A stretch of DNA of 64,000 nt from Cranoglanis bouderius (lineage: Eukaryota; Chordata; Actinopteri; Siluriformes; Cranoglanididae), in the NCBI GenBank assembly GCA_023630585.1, contig CM042558.1, forward strand, positions 6,096,300 to 6,160,299. Direction: 5' to 3'. Of this stretch, positions 20,347 through 31,873 are shown in pieces. Both the position numbers and the translations under genes were made by a program. The notes under the pieces are model-generated. The model did no database searches. It was not told the DNA's origin and saw nothing but the letters and a program-made list of their open reading frames with translations. Numbering within the stretch: the stretch's first letter is position 1; each line of letters starts with the position of its first letter.

Positions 20347-21475
20347 GTACCAGGGGGAAAAAAAGCCTCAGTGCACAGAGTTGACATTTTATTGCGTACA
20401 CCTTTCTAGTAGGTAACAAAAGTGTATTTTCCATACACGTTCATTAGTCAGTTTATTATTTATTCCTCGGTGTACACAACAAACTGGCAACTCTGTATAA
20501 TGTCCTACTCTGATCGAGTATTCTAAAAGAGATTTTTGTAGATGAGATATTATGCACCAGTTTGTTTGGTAATTGTTATACCAAAGATCCTGGACTTTAT
20601 CTACAGTACATTTAGAAAATGGCTTTACATTTTATACATTACTATAGAATTTGTTACTATAACTTTTATACATCATTACAAAATCTTTATCATGTTTATC
20701 AACTTTAATTAACTTTCTATTTAGGTATACTTATGTATATTTATTTTTCTAAATTAAACAAGAACGATATCGTATATATTTATAGAAATGTATTATTATA
20801 GACTGCTGGTCAGAAGATTATTCTGAAGTGCTTCTGCACTCGACCACTAAGGCGGCATTATTTTTTAATAAGAAAAGTGCCATGAAATGTCATGGACACA
20901 CCTGCTGTATTTTATTAGTAGTTTTAATTGAGCAAATATGATATTCTAACTTGTATGAGTTTGACAATGTTATCAGGCACTTCTCTGAAAATTATTAACC
21001 TTGACTTAAACCTTGTCCCAGTTTAGTCTAGGACAATTTACTGCACAAACATTAACAAGATAAATATTGATTTATGTTTTTATTTATTAATTTATTTAAG
21101 CATATTGCACACATATTGCACAAAACCAAAATCATGCAATGTTCTTGATTGCTAATATGACTTGTTTTTGCCCTATTTGCAGTTTGCTCTAATTAAGAAC
21201 ATTTGAACCTTTTCTTTTTATTTTTTCTTTTTTTTTTTTTTTTTAAATTAATTTGATTGTAAGAAAGCTTATCTTGTTTGTGTAACGTGGAAGCACTGAC
21301 TGAGTCGGGGTAATCAAAAGCACTCACTGAACTGGTATGGTAATTCATATGTTGCCTTAAACTTCGCCATGATGCAATATCTGTTCAAATCCATCCATAA
21401 AATAATCCATCCATTGGTGTCATTTATTTGACTTTGAGTTGTCACTTTAAATAAAGTCTGCTGTAGATTTTAATC
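20347..21475 (+). other. slc35g1: slc35g1 3' UTR
   Basis: AT-rich sequence from the stop to the poly(A) signal at 21450. No open frame or repeat of note apart from a poly-T tract near 21229-21244. Confidence 0.6.
21450..21455 (+). terminator. Likely slc35g1 poly(A) signal
   Basis: AATAAA followed 26 bases later by a GT repeat (21482-21499). That matches the usual signal plus GU-rich downstream element, about 1.1 kb after the stop codon. Confidence 0.65.
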
Positions 21476-21888
21476 TATACGTGTGTGTGTGTGTGTGTTT
21501 TCATTCTTCACTAAGTACTACTAAATGTTAACTGCTCAGTTGTTTTACACATATAGCAATGGTACTATAATCACAAAACAGCATTATCAACCAAAAAAAG
21601 GTAAATGTCTTAAATAATAGACATCTAAAAGTACCAGCCTTGATTAGTTTAGTTTAACAGAAACGGGAGGCAAAACATTACCAAGAGTTGTATGTTGTAT
21701 GTTTTAGTCACATGTACAACTGTCTTTGGTTCAAATGATGTGGTATTAACAGGCCAGGTGATACCTAGATTTATACCACAGCACTATTTAATTGTCAAAT
21801 GTAATTAATTTGCTATAACATTACAGCTAGGCAATAGTGCTGGCTGTAAGATCTACAGTATATTAATGTTCTCATTCTAATATGTTAT

Positions 21889-22196
21889 CAGTCCCTCCAG
21901 GATTAACGCAAAATCAAGCAAACTCCGCAATGTTCGGAGGAGTTTGCAATTTTTCAAAATTACTGCAGGTTTTTACGCAGGTTTGGGCTAAGACGCGTCA
22001 TGTGACGTCATCACAGCACACATTCAGCCAAAGCCCTCTTTGATTCACGTGCATTGAACATGAGTACAGCTAAAAGTTCTCATTTACCAACAAACATCAC
22101 TGTAGTAGATCGTGCAAAACTATTGAGTGCAATTGCAATTTTGCCAATTCAAGTAGTTTTCCACAAAAAAAGCACAAAAAACTCGAAATCCTGTAA
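21889..22196 (+). repeat. CAGTCCCTCCAGGATT element, copy 2
   Basis: The left end CAGTCCCTCCAGGATTAACG is clear, and the right end is eroded at AAATCCTG. It carries a perfect TGACGTCA at 22003-22010. The open frame 22054-22275 (MNMSTAKSSHLPTNITVVDR) arises from the repeat and is not a gene. Confidence 0.75.
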
Positions 22197-23094
22197 CCAT
22201 TTTTATGGGGACTTCTGTGTGGATATAACAGGTTTTGGGGACATTAAGTGCAACTTTAAACAGATGAAAGTATGATGTGCCGTTCTTTAACAAATAAAGA
22301 AAATTGCTGTTGTATAAGAGGAACATAACACTTTAGGATGTGGTGTTATAGGGAAATAATCAACTTTAAGGTGGTAACAGTAAGTATGCTTCACACTGGC
22401 CTGCATCACACAATCATGTCTTTTTTTATTTTCCTATCACAATGTGGCCTTTCATGTTTTATTTCCTGCTTTGTAATTCGACAAACAATTTTATCCAAAG
22501 CAAATTACAAGTGAGACAAAATCCAGTCCAAGCACAGGATCTTTAACAGCCATCAGTTACTATGTTTACATGCACATCAAATTCTGTTTAAGGCCTATAT
22601 TCAGGTTGCAGCCATATTCCGAATACTATGTTTATATAAGTACAGGCATCTGAATATTCCTGTATACATGGTTTTTGTAAGTATGCCTGAGTTGTCATTC
22701 CTAAATACCTAGCCTTTAGTGGAGTTTCTGAATAAGGTGTTTACGTGCAACAAATTTCCGATCGCATATTCCAGCGGTGGGAATAAGAATTTGGAGAATC
22801 AGAATATTGTCATAATCTGAATCGGGCAATCGTTTACATGACTGAATACTAATTAGAATATTGCAAATTCCAAATAATATTGGAATATTGATGTGCATGT
22901 AAGCATAGTCAATGACGTAGGGGCTGAGTGGAGGTGTGGAGCTGGAGCAGGAGAAAAACAGGAAACAGCAAGTGGCAAGTGAAATCGATGTAGTGAACAG
23001 GAGGCTGCAGTCCATTCTAAAGTGATGGTGATGATGCCCTACTCCCTCTGAATGTTTCACCCTTCACAGTGAGGTCTTTAAAGGGTCTCCTCTG
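22197..23094. other. Intergenic, no gene seen
   Basis: AT-rich. A block around 22560-22910 repeats words like GAATATT and ACATGCACATCAA in both orientations, suggesting an old inverted repeat element. I cannot name it. Confidence 0.4.
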
Positions 23095-23330
23095 TATGGA
23101 TCGAACAGCCAATTGGAACGTACTGGACAGGGTGCCAACCCATCACAGGGCACAATCTCACACACACATTCACACACCATGGACAATTTAGAGATGCCAA
23201 TCAGCCTACAACGCATGTCTTTGGATTGGAGGAGGAAACCGGAGTACCTGGAGGAACTCCAGAGGAACTCCAAATCTGCACACACAGAGTGGAGGTGGGA
23301 TTCGATTTCCCAACCCCACTGTGCCCAATA
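23095..23330 (-). repeat. DANA/Mermaid-like SINE, minus strand
   Basis: In minus orientation it contains GGTTGGGAAATCGAATCCCA (box B-like), CTCCGGTTTCCTCCTCCAAT and CCCTGTGATGGGTTGGCACC, the landmarks of this SINE type. It lacks the tail repeats. Confidence 0.75.
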
Positions 23331-23919
23331 AATAATAAATGAAAAAATACGAATACTGTCAGTGTTAAGAGAGAAGCTGAGGTGTCCAAAAAAATAAAAT
23401 TCAGCAGGACACTTAGTATGATACAGAAACATTTTAAATGACAGATAAATGTAGTTTGCCCTGCCATACAAAGTCCATCTTTGTATTCCAGCTTACTCAC
23501 TTTTCTGTGTCTATGCTCATAAATACTCATTTCTTAATGCTTCTCTTATATAGCTAGTGAGCAAAAGGAAACATTGACTTTTTTTCATACTTTAAGTGGG
23601 AAAAAAAACCTGTAAGTGGCTACAAACAAACTGATGAATGAATTGCTTTTTATTACATAAATTACATAAAAATAAACCCATAACATAGTGGACTTGCATT
23701 AAAACGTGTCCAATTATAAGAACTATGCCAGATCCTTGCTCCCACTTCATTTATCTGCATTACATGCAATGTAACAATGTTGGGAAAAAAATCTGTCTCC
23801 AATCATTACTTCTGTGACCTACATGTCATTTAGACTGCTTACATCCTGTGCCTCTACCTTCCACCTCTAGGTCATCTACGTATATATACAGTCTTCCTAT
23901 AGAAGTTATAGAAGAGAAA

Positions 23920-24140
23920 TCATTTATGCTCACTATCCGCTGTCACCCAGAAGAGGATGGGTTCCGTTTTGAGTCTGGTTCCTCTCAAGGTTTCTTCCTC
24001 ATGTCATCTCAGAGAGTTTTTCGTTTGCTCATTAGGGATAAATTTATATTCAGAATTTATATATTTCTGTAAAACTGCTTTGTGACAATATCTATTGTTA
24101 AAAGCACTATACAAATAAAATTGCATTGAATTCTTTTTAT
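23920..24140 (+). repeat. Retroposon 3' tail repeat (GTGACAATATCTATTGTT type)
   Basis: Reads GTCACCCAGAAGAGGATGGG, then GAGTCTGGTTCCTCTCAAGG, CTGCTTTGTGACAATATCTA and ATACAAATAAAATTGCATTG. The same phrase is at 40535-40765 and inverted at 63023-63225. It is probably the 3' end of a fish LINE or a SINE derived from one. Confidence 0.75.
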
Positions 24141-24506
24141 CCCTCGGTTATCTTCCACTGAAATATGTTTATAGATGGAGTTTTGCACAAAAAAGTGCTC
24201 TGTTTTGGGCCCATGGCTTGAGCAAAAGACAGGTGATCTTTGGTTATTGGGAATTGTTTCAGTGTGGTGTAAAACTGCAATGAGCCGAAAGTTGTATTCC
24301 AGTAGGGGGCAGAAGATGCATATGAATAGAAGAATTAATGCTTTGGTTTGCCAGATTGGATTTAATGTTAAACCTAACTCAACTGATTATAAACCATTTC
24401 TGTACTGTAACAAAACCTGAATGAGGTTGAGACTGCTCATGGAATAAAAAATAAATAAATAAAAAAAACTATAATTAAAAAAAAAATATTTATGTGTTAA
24501 TTAATT

Positions 24507-24847
24507 GGGGGCATGGTGGCTTAGTGGTTTACATTTTTGCATCACACCTCCAGGGTTGGGGGTTCGAGTCCCACCTCCGCCCTGTGTGCATATACCTTGT
24601 ATGTTCTCTTCATGGGTTTCCTCCGGGTACTCCAGTTTCCTCCCCCAGTCCAAAGACATGCGCTGTAGTCTGATTGGTATTTCCAAATTCTCAGTAGTGT
24701 GTCTATGTGTGTCTGATTGTGCCCTGTGATGGGTTGGCACCTCATCCGCCACCTTGTGTCCCAAGTTCCCTGGAATAGGCTCCAGACTCCCCCCGCGACC
24801 CTGTGTAGGATAAGTGGTAAGGAAAATGGATGGATGGATGATGGATG
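24507..24847 (+). repeat. Full-length tRNA-headed SINE (DANA/Mermaid type)
   Basis: The head resembles a tRNA, with box A-like TGGCTTAGTGG and box B GGTTCGAGTCC. The body has GGTTTCCTCCGGGTACTCC, CCAAAGACATGCG and GCCCTGTGATGGGTTGGCAC. It ends in GATG repeats. The most complete SINE of this type in the window. Confidence 0.88.
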
Positions 24848-25724
24848 TTCATTCATTGATTAATTTTATATACACTATTTTTATTTAATAGTATTTATTT
24901 TTGCATGCTGTGTAATTTTAATAATTTCCTTATAGTATATTAAATTTAGTATAGTAAATAACATCTGATAATAAATGTCATCGTTAGTGTCATTTTGAAC
25001 ATTATCTGAATCACAGCTGTAAACTGGCAAGTACAAAAGAAACCTCTCTCCTTTCCAAAGATTAGCCATTCTAACCACATGAGTTTCCAAGTAAACGATT
25101 CTGCAAAAAAATAGTGCAACTAAAAAAAAGAAGACAGTTTAGAGCTCTTGACCTTCAGATCTTCAGTTTTTCATTCTAAAACCTACATATATGGCTTTAA
25201 ATCTTTCCAGTTTGAATAATAAGTTTGAACAATAATTACTATTGCTGTAAACAAGTGAAACATTAGTAGTAAGTTCAGTAGCACTGTTCATTTTCTTGAT
25301 GAAATCTAAGACCAAAAAAAAAACGATCTTTTCCCATGATGAAAACTAAACAATGACGAAATAATAATTCACCTTTCTGTTCAAAATATGACAAAATGTA
25401 AAGCCGCTTTCCTTAACTAATAAAAACGAAGCGAAATTGGGAGAAACTGTTATAATGACTGGACAAAGGTAGAACTTTTTGCCCCTTCATACTGTATTTG
25501 CTCACTCACTTTGCAAAGGTAAGAATTCACGAAGATTTGCGCCTTACTTGTTTGGTAATATTAGGGACCTTTTTACAGTGCCATTATTTAGGGATAAGTA
25601 AGGAAGCAAACACTTGAGGGTGTACTGTTATAGAAAAGTAAAAGTAGTAAACAGTGGCAGATGGTGGTGATATTAGATGGGAGGGCTAAAATCTAACATC
25701 CATCAACAGCTCGACAATTGAACC
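24848..25724. other. Intergenic, no feature seen
   Basis: AT-rich sequence with poly-A runs and no exon or repeat I can name. Confidence 0.4.
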
Positions 25725-25728
25725 ATTA

Positions 25729-25905
25729 GTTGGGAAACCCCGTGTCCTGCACATTTTAGTGTTTTCCCTGCTCCGAGCACACCTGATTGAACTAATCGGC
25801 AAATCCTCGACATCCTTTCCTGAGTTGAAGCGGGTGTGTTAGAGCAGGGAAAACAATCAAATGTGCAGGACAGCGTGTACTCCAGGACTAGATTTGAGAG
25901 CCTGT
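25729..25905. repeat. Near-palindromic repeat (GTCCTGCACAT / ATGTGCAGGAC), copy 1
   Basis: The left arm CGTGTCCTGCACATTTTAG, then TTTTCCCTGCTC, mirrors the right arm GAGCAGGGAAAAC, then CAAATGTGCAGGACAGCG. The two arms surround an AACTAATCGG centre. Related units are at 41571-41728 and partly at 48776-48920. Confidence 0.75.
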
Positions 25906-26034
25906 GATTTACATTATAGCAGCTATAAACAGTCCTTCCCTCTTTTTTCCCTTTCTTGAAGTTAAGACAACAGCACAGCTTGTCACGTTACCAAGAAACC
26001 TGAAAGCACAAAGTTCCCCATCCTGAAGACACTC

Positions 26035-26360
26035 GCGTTGCAGAAAACGTTGTGACCATTACAAAGCTTTGACACTGGAGACTCCTTCTGTAAATGTTAA
26101 ATACTGTCTCCTTACAGGAAACTTTACCAAACGATTATACATTTTGCTTTGTTAAATAACAACATGGTTAATCCATTCATTATTAGTCTTAGATTATGTA
26201 GTGTCTGCCATACAAGTCCCTGTGAATGAGATGCTACAAAAGCGATAATGTATTAGAACAAGCGCATTCATATAAACGTGATTTGCCTTGCAGCCAGCAT
26301 TATAACAGCACTGTTATAGAAAAGTAATCGACATCTTCTGGCCTATCAGATTCCAGAATT
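26035..26360 (+). repeat. Interspersed repeat (CAAACGATTATACA...CCTATCAGATTCCAGAATTC)
   Basis: Shares order and wording with 46050-46345 in inverse orientation and with fragments at about 14000-14130 and 14620-14760: a cluster with GGAGACTCCTTCTG, then a CAGCCAGCATTATAACAGCA block, then GACATCTTCTGGCCTATCAG. Type undetermined. Confidence 0.6.
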
Positions 26361-28019
26361 CAGGTCTGTGGTATTAAATGTATTATCTCCTAGGAAAAGC
26401 TGCATCGAGTCATGTCTGCCTTGTTAGGCTAATATGATACTAGCATACCTGATGACACCCACTAAAGTCACTGAAATAAATGTACTTTATGAAGTGTATG
26501 CAGAGTAATAAATTAGAGTAACATTATTAAATGTGCTTTACTTATATGAAGGATCTACTGCATGTTGGAGACTCTGTCATAGCCACATGATGTTTCGACC
26601 ACTCCAATGCACGACAAAGGAAAAGGAGAATGGCTTTAGTAAGCCTGCAATGGCAATATGAATTTCTACAGCAATCTGGCATTTAATTTAAGAAGGAATT
26701 CAAATTTAGAAGATTATTGCATTGCGGTTTAGAAACACTGAGGACATTTAAAGGGGAAAGGGCTGAAAATCTAGTTTTTACTGACTTGAACAGTTTTAGT
26801 TTTCTAAAACTAGAAATAACCAAATGACTCAAATTTGACGAGATCGATCATCTATTTTTGTCAACAGACCAAGAGTAACGAACTAAATCCAAACCAGCTG
26901 TTAAAATCAACACTGCTCAGCAGGGACTTGTTGTAAATATCCTCAAAATCCAACTGCAGAACGAAAAGGGCCACAGGTGCTGTATATACTTGAACTCCAG
27001 GTCATCAGAGTTGGGGTAAAAATTTAAGTGACTATTCCGGGCCATACAGTAGGTAGAGGGTGTACCGAGTGGGGCCTGGCAAAAAGGTTTGTATTTTTGA
27101 GATGAGATAGAATTGGGCTCAAGAATATATGCAAAACCTTACATCTTTTAAAGTGTATATTTTTTTAGGGAAAAGCCATAACTTTGAATTCTGTTGGATT
27201 ACATGCAGTGTAATGGTTTGGCTCCAAATGGACTCACACACATTCCTTCTGGATGGCATAAAGATTCCTTTATGGGAGAACTGGGACTTGGAAAAATCAT
27301 TACAACTCTGCCCAAAACAAATGGCTGGCACAGAGTAGTATGCACTTCACATGTAGTCCACTTTTCCCACAGAATATTCAACATGTACTTCATTAATTTC
27401 TTTAGCCTGGCTGCCTGGCAGAGTGTCAGTATTGTGTACTAAACTGAAATAATTTAATTAGGCATACATCAGGATAAAACATTAAACAATACTGCACTTA
27501 ACATGGAATATAACACGTGACTTTACCGAGTTATATACAGTATGCAAGTTTTATACAAAGTATTACATTTACTGACTATTCATTACTGCAGCAAGTTCTT
27601 GATAAAGCTAGATAGGCACTGGTCTTTAGTGACATGCTTTACTTGCTGTGTGAGAGACGGACCTGTCTAATGGTGCAGGATGGGTAAATGGCTGTGATAA
27701 CCAATTGCTCAAAACTGAACTTCCCATTTTCTTTGATTTATCCCTGATGTTCACCTGTGGTAAATACAGTTGATAGGACATTATTTGGAAAGGCACATCT
27801 CCTCTGTGTATGTAAAGCACCACACCTGACAATGCATGTTAGAGCAAAAAATAAAAAAGCCATGAAGTCAGAGGAACTACTCAAGGATTTCTCCTTGAGT
27901 AATAGAGTTTTGGGTTGCATTTCTGGATGCAGCGGCGGACTGTGTTAAGTGATAACGGTTTTCCGAAGTACTCCCGAGCCCATGTGGTTATATTTATCAC
28001 AGTAGCATGACGATTTCTC
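26361..28019. other. Intergenic, no gene seen
   Basis: Several 60-80 codon frames overlap on both strands at 27119-27442 and 27626-27948, without domains or codon-like constraint. No splice-flanked exon was recognised. Confidence 0.4.
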
Positions 28020-28450
28020 AGGCAGTGCCGCCTGTGGGCTTGAAGGTCACGCACATTCAACAGTGGTTTTCTCCGGATTCCCTGAATCTTTTCACAATAT
28101 TATGCACTATAGATGATGAAATTCTTTGCAATCTTGCGTTGAGCAGTGTTCTTTTTGAACTGATTGACAATTCTCTCACGAAGTTTGGCACAAAGTGGTG
28201 AGCCACGACCCATCCTTGCTTGCAAAGACTGAGCTTTTGGTGGATGCTCCTTTCATGACCAATCCTGATCCCCTCCCCTGTTACCAATTAACCCGATCCT
28301 CCAAAATGGTGTTACTTGAATATTCTATAATCTTTTCAGTCTTATTTTGCTTCTGTCCCAACTTTTTTTTTTGAGTGTGTTGAAGGCACCAAATTCTAAA
28401 TTTGTTTATATTTACAAAATACAATTAAGTTGGTCAGTGAAAATACAATT
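28020..28450 (-). repeat. Nonautonomous transposon-like repeat (CCCAACTTTTTTTTTTGAGTGTGTTG)
   Basis: Carries a landmark familiar from common fish repeats (CTGTCCCAACTTTTTTTTTT, then GAGTGTGTTGAAGGCA). A minus-strand remnant frame at 28287-28057 reads SIVHNIVKRFRESGENHC, which looks like an eroded DNA-binding segment. Boundaries are approximate. Confidence 0.5.
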
Positions 28451-28600
28451 AAGTGTTCATTTAGAGTAGCCAGTTCATCTACTGGCATGTTTTTGAGAGG
28501 TGGGAGGAATGTGGAGGACCTGGAGAAAACCCAGGCAGCTCCACACAGACAGTAATTTAAGCCTAGGATCGAACTCTTAACCCTACTCACAGCACCATGG
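28440..28600 (-). repeat. SINE body fragment, minus strand
   Basis: TTTAGAGTAGCCAGTTCATC, then GGGAGGAATGTGGAGGACC and CCACACAGACAGTAATTTAA, form the inverted body of a SINE, as at 53390-53510. Confidence 0.65.
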
Positions 28601-29440
28601 TATCACCCTTCATAGTTCTTGACAATGAAACTGCACAGTGTATCATTAACTAAACATTCATGCTCTCTGCAGCATACTGGCAAATTGTCTTCTAGAGTCA
28701 ACTGGTATAGACATTAATCTAAAGAAAATTGTAACGTTTTGTTAAGATTTGTAGCTACATCTAAACTGTCCATGGAAACATAATCAAACAGTTGCAATCT
28801 CTCAAATCTAAAACACACACAACCCATGTTGCACCATAAACAAACTGATCCAAAGTTCAGCATGTTGCACAATCATACTTTAATTACTCCTAAAATGAAA
28901 TGTTCATGAACTGTTCACATAACAACTTTAAAGCTTGGCATCATAAAGAAAAAGACTTACCTGACAGTTGTATAGCTTGCTTGACAAAGGGAAACAATAT
29001 GAGTGGTGAAATGTTACTTTGGAACCAAAAGGGAGCGATTGTTCTCCTAACCATTGTAACTTAATCAAAAGACTGGTGGGGGATGAAGGCTGTCTTGAAA
29101 TGATCATGGTTCTCTTGTAACTTTCTTTGACCTTGTTTGAGAAAGCTGTTAAAGAAATGTGTTGGCAGAGATGATAATTAAACAGAAAAAAAGAACTAGC
29201 ATGTCTGCTTTATGTGTGTCACTGGGTGTGACACATATGAATTTTTGTTTTGGAAAGATTCGAATAGGATTTCAATAAGTGTTTGCTTTAACACAAGAGC
29301 TCTTAAGAGTTTAAAATTGCTTTGAATGAATGATAATCCAGTTGCTACGTACGTTGTTTCATGTTAAAGTATTTTGCAAAGTGGTAAATGGTCTACACAT
29401 AGCGCCTTTTAACCTTAGCGATTCTACAAAGCTTTACGCT
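28601..29440. other. Intergenic, no feature seen
   Basis: No exon, RNA gene or nameable repeat. Confidence 0.4.
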
Positions 29441-29637
29441 GTTTCTCATTCACTCATTCACACCAGTGGTAGCAGAGCTGCCATGCAAGGCACTAGCCTG
29501 CCATCAGGAGCAAGTTGGGGTTCAGTGTTTTGCCCAAGGACACTTTGGCATGTGGAAGCAGGTGGGCCAGGGATCAAACCGCCAACTCTGCGATTAGTGG
29601 ATAACCCACTCTACCACCTGAGCCACAGCCACCCCAT
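29441..29637 (-). repeat. tRNA-headed SINE-like repeat, minus strand
   Basis: Read on the minus strand it begins GGGTGGCTGTGGCTCAGGTG with GTAGAGTGGGTT, then CGGTTTGATCCCTGG (box A and box B like). The body follows, with CCAAAGTGTCCTTGGGCAAA. It is a decayed SINE rather than a tRNA gene, since no cloverleaf closes. Confidence 0.65.
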
Positions 29638-29689
29638 GAACTGCTTTTGACTTTATACTCTCAAAAAGAGAGTCGCTGGGGCGCTATCT

Positions 29690-30331
29690 AGAGCTTTTGA
29701 CGCCATTTACCTAGAATGGTACATATAGTGTAAGCGATGCACACGCACTCATTGTCCACATGATGTAAAAGAAAATGTGATTCATCAGATGAGACCACCT
29801 TCTTCCATTGTTCTTTGGTCCAATTCTAATGCTCACATGCCCATTGTAGGCGCTTTCAGGGGAGGATGACGGTTAGCATGGGCAGCCCCATACGAAGCAA
29901 GCTGTGATGCACTGTGTGTTCTGACACCTGTCTATCATAGCAAGCATTAACCTTTTCAGCAATTTGTGCTACAGTAGCTCTTCTGTGGGATCGGACCAGA
30001 CGGGCTAGCCTTCACTCCCCATGTGCATCAATGAGCCTTCACCGGTTCACCGGTTGTCCTTCCTTGGACCACTTTTGGTAGGTACTAACCACTGCATACC
30101 AGGAACACCCCACAAGACCTGTCGTTTTGGAGATGCTTTGACCCAGTCGTCTAGCCATCACAATTTGGCTCTTGTCAAAGTCGCTCAGATCCTTACGGTT
30201 GCCCATTTTTCCTGCTTCCGACACATCAACTTCGAGAACCGACTGTTCACTTGCTGCCTAATATATATCACCCCTTGAAAAATAATAATAATGTTATTCA
30301 CTTCATCTGGTTTTAATATTATGGCTGATCG

Positions 30332-30335
<4 letters not shown>
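29690..30335 (-). mobile_element. Truncated Tc1-like transposon, minus strand
   Basis: The outer end TACACACCGATCAGCCATAA (inverse of 30319-30338) precedes a frame starting MGNRKDLSDFDKSQIVMARR, the N-terminal helix-turn-helix of a fish Tc1-like transposase. It stops at 30039 after QPVNR. Further fragments continue to about 29700 (SSDESHF, near the first Asp). The catalytic C-terminus is missing. The same family, internally deleted, is at 63820-64000. Confidence 0.8.

Positions 30336-30336
<1 letters not shown>

Positions 30337-30404
<68 letters not shown>
30337..30404 (+). repeat. (AT)n microsatellite
   Basis: About 68 bases of TA repeat adjoining the end of the Tc1 fragment. Confidence 0.97.
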
Positions 30405-30409
<5 letters not shown>

Positions 30410-30813
30410 ATTTTAAAGAAAAGAAAATACTCTAATTTTAAAGAAAATCTTTTAGGATTTTAAAACTCCCAAAGCACACTGTAATTTCCAATGACTTTTC
30501 AATAACAAGATATTATTTCCAATAAAATACAACTAGAGATCCAATAAATAAGATCCTACAGGACAAACTGAAATTCCAGTAGGATTTTTTGACAAGGGAC
30601 ATCACATTCACTGACAAGAAAAGGTACAGCTTATTAGCTACCTCTTTTTCTCTGAGTGTACTAAACAGAAGGATATATCAAAATAGTAGGTTATAATAGG
30701 TTATAAAAGTCACCGCTTTTATTTACACATACTTGTTAGTACAGTAGTATACAGTTTTGGAAACTGTTTGTTTTGATAGTTGAACGAAAGACTTAGCGAG
30801 GAAAACAGAATGG
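30405..30813. other. Spacer upstream of plce1
   Basis: AT-rich, no feature recognised. Confidence 0.4.
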
Positions 30814-30821
30814 TGACGTCA
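30814..30821 (+). promoter_or_regulatory. Consensus CRE upstream of plce1
   Basis: TGACGTCA, the full palindromic CREB/ATF site, lies about 490 bases before the putative exon 1 donor in a region that turns CpG-richer. It fits a promoter-proximal element, unproven. Confidence 0.45.
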
Positions 30822-31109
30822 GAGGTTCGTATTATAACGTTCTAATCAGCGCGAGACATGGGAGGTTAATTGACTTGTTAATAGTGTTAGAAATACATAT
30901 TTCTGGTCAATTACGCGTAAAGACCAAAAATGCTATAGATAAATCTAAGGAAGTCAGTAGAGTGTTATGGAAATGAGTACATGGAGGGGGGAAATAAAAA
31001 AAAAAATGGCGCAGATAAGCATTAGGCTGGAAGGTGGGCTTGATGGTACGCGCGCGCTTGTAAATGTGCCTGTTTCCCTGCATTCCAATGAAGTGACACT
31101 TCAAAGGTT

Positions 31110-31308
31110 CTCAGTCTGCAGACTTTGCTCGCAGTGCAGGCAGTGTGCTCTCCCAGACTGTGCTCTCTGGTCATTTCAGCGTGGGTGATATCTCTTCGCT
31201 CTCATTCTGAACAACTTTTAAGTCATAAGAAACTTTTTAAGTCGCGCGAGCCGTCCTCAACGTCAACACCACGGAGACGCTTGCTGGGGAAACACGTCCG
31301 TTTTTGAG
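31110..31308 (+). other. plce1: Putative untranslated first exon of plce1
   Basis: A CpG-containing stretch (GTCGCGCGAGCCGTCC at 31242-31257) ends at TTTTTGAG followed by a strong donor GTGAGTG at 31309. The next convincing acceptor downstream leads into the plce1 coding exon. The left boundary is arbitrary because the start site is not visible. Confidence 0.5.
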
Positions 31309-31605
31309 GTGAGTGTTCCTGCAACGGAGCCGATGTCCACGTGCTGAATACTGGGTTATGTTATAATGCATATTTGTAGTGTTTGTGAACTGCCCTTGTT
31401 TTTGTTGCACGCGCGACTTTACATTTTCCAGTGAGACTCAGAAGTGATCTTCAGCTTCTATTAGGTTTGAATATTATGTTTGTGTTTGTGTTGCTTCATC
31501 CTTTAGAGCCTTGTTTTGAATGTTCATGCATAGCTCAGTTGAATGAACTGTGCTGGATGTGCAGAGGTGATGCTCCATAGGTTTAGTGCTCATACGTTCC
31601 CAACC

Positions 31606-31873
31606 TTGCTGGAAAAAAAAACAGTAGAAACCCTCATAGAATTTGTAATGATTATAATGGGAATTGTATTGGTTTTAATGGAAACTGTAATGGTCCCTGT
31701 GGATCTCTGTTGGTAATTTGTTGCCTTCTGTTGGTGGCATGTTCTGTCTAGTGGATGCCATTAGGGACCAATGTGGGTAATGGTTTTAATGCTTAGCTGA
31801 TGGTTTGTAATGGTATTTGTAGTGGAAACCACTAGAATTTCTGTGATGGTTTCTATTGTTTTGTCAGCAGGGA
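31606..31873 (-). repeat. CCATTA-rich MITE, copy 4, inverted
   Basis: Reads TAATGGTTTTAATG words on the plus strand and ends GTCAGCAGGGAAAACC. The reverse complement aligns with copies 1-3. Confidence 0.85.

Noticed and set aside
22054..22275. 73-codon frame as a small gene
   Set aside because: Falls within a repeat family with two other copies that do not keep the frame.
27119..27442. Four overlapping 64-82 codon frames as a conserved locus
   Set aside because: No recognisable motif, no splice sites, and frames on both strands overlap as expected by chance.
30337..30404. CRISPR-like or satellite array
   Set aside because: Simple dinucleotide repeat; no spacer structure anywhere in the window.
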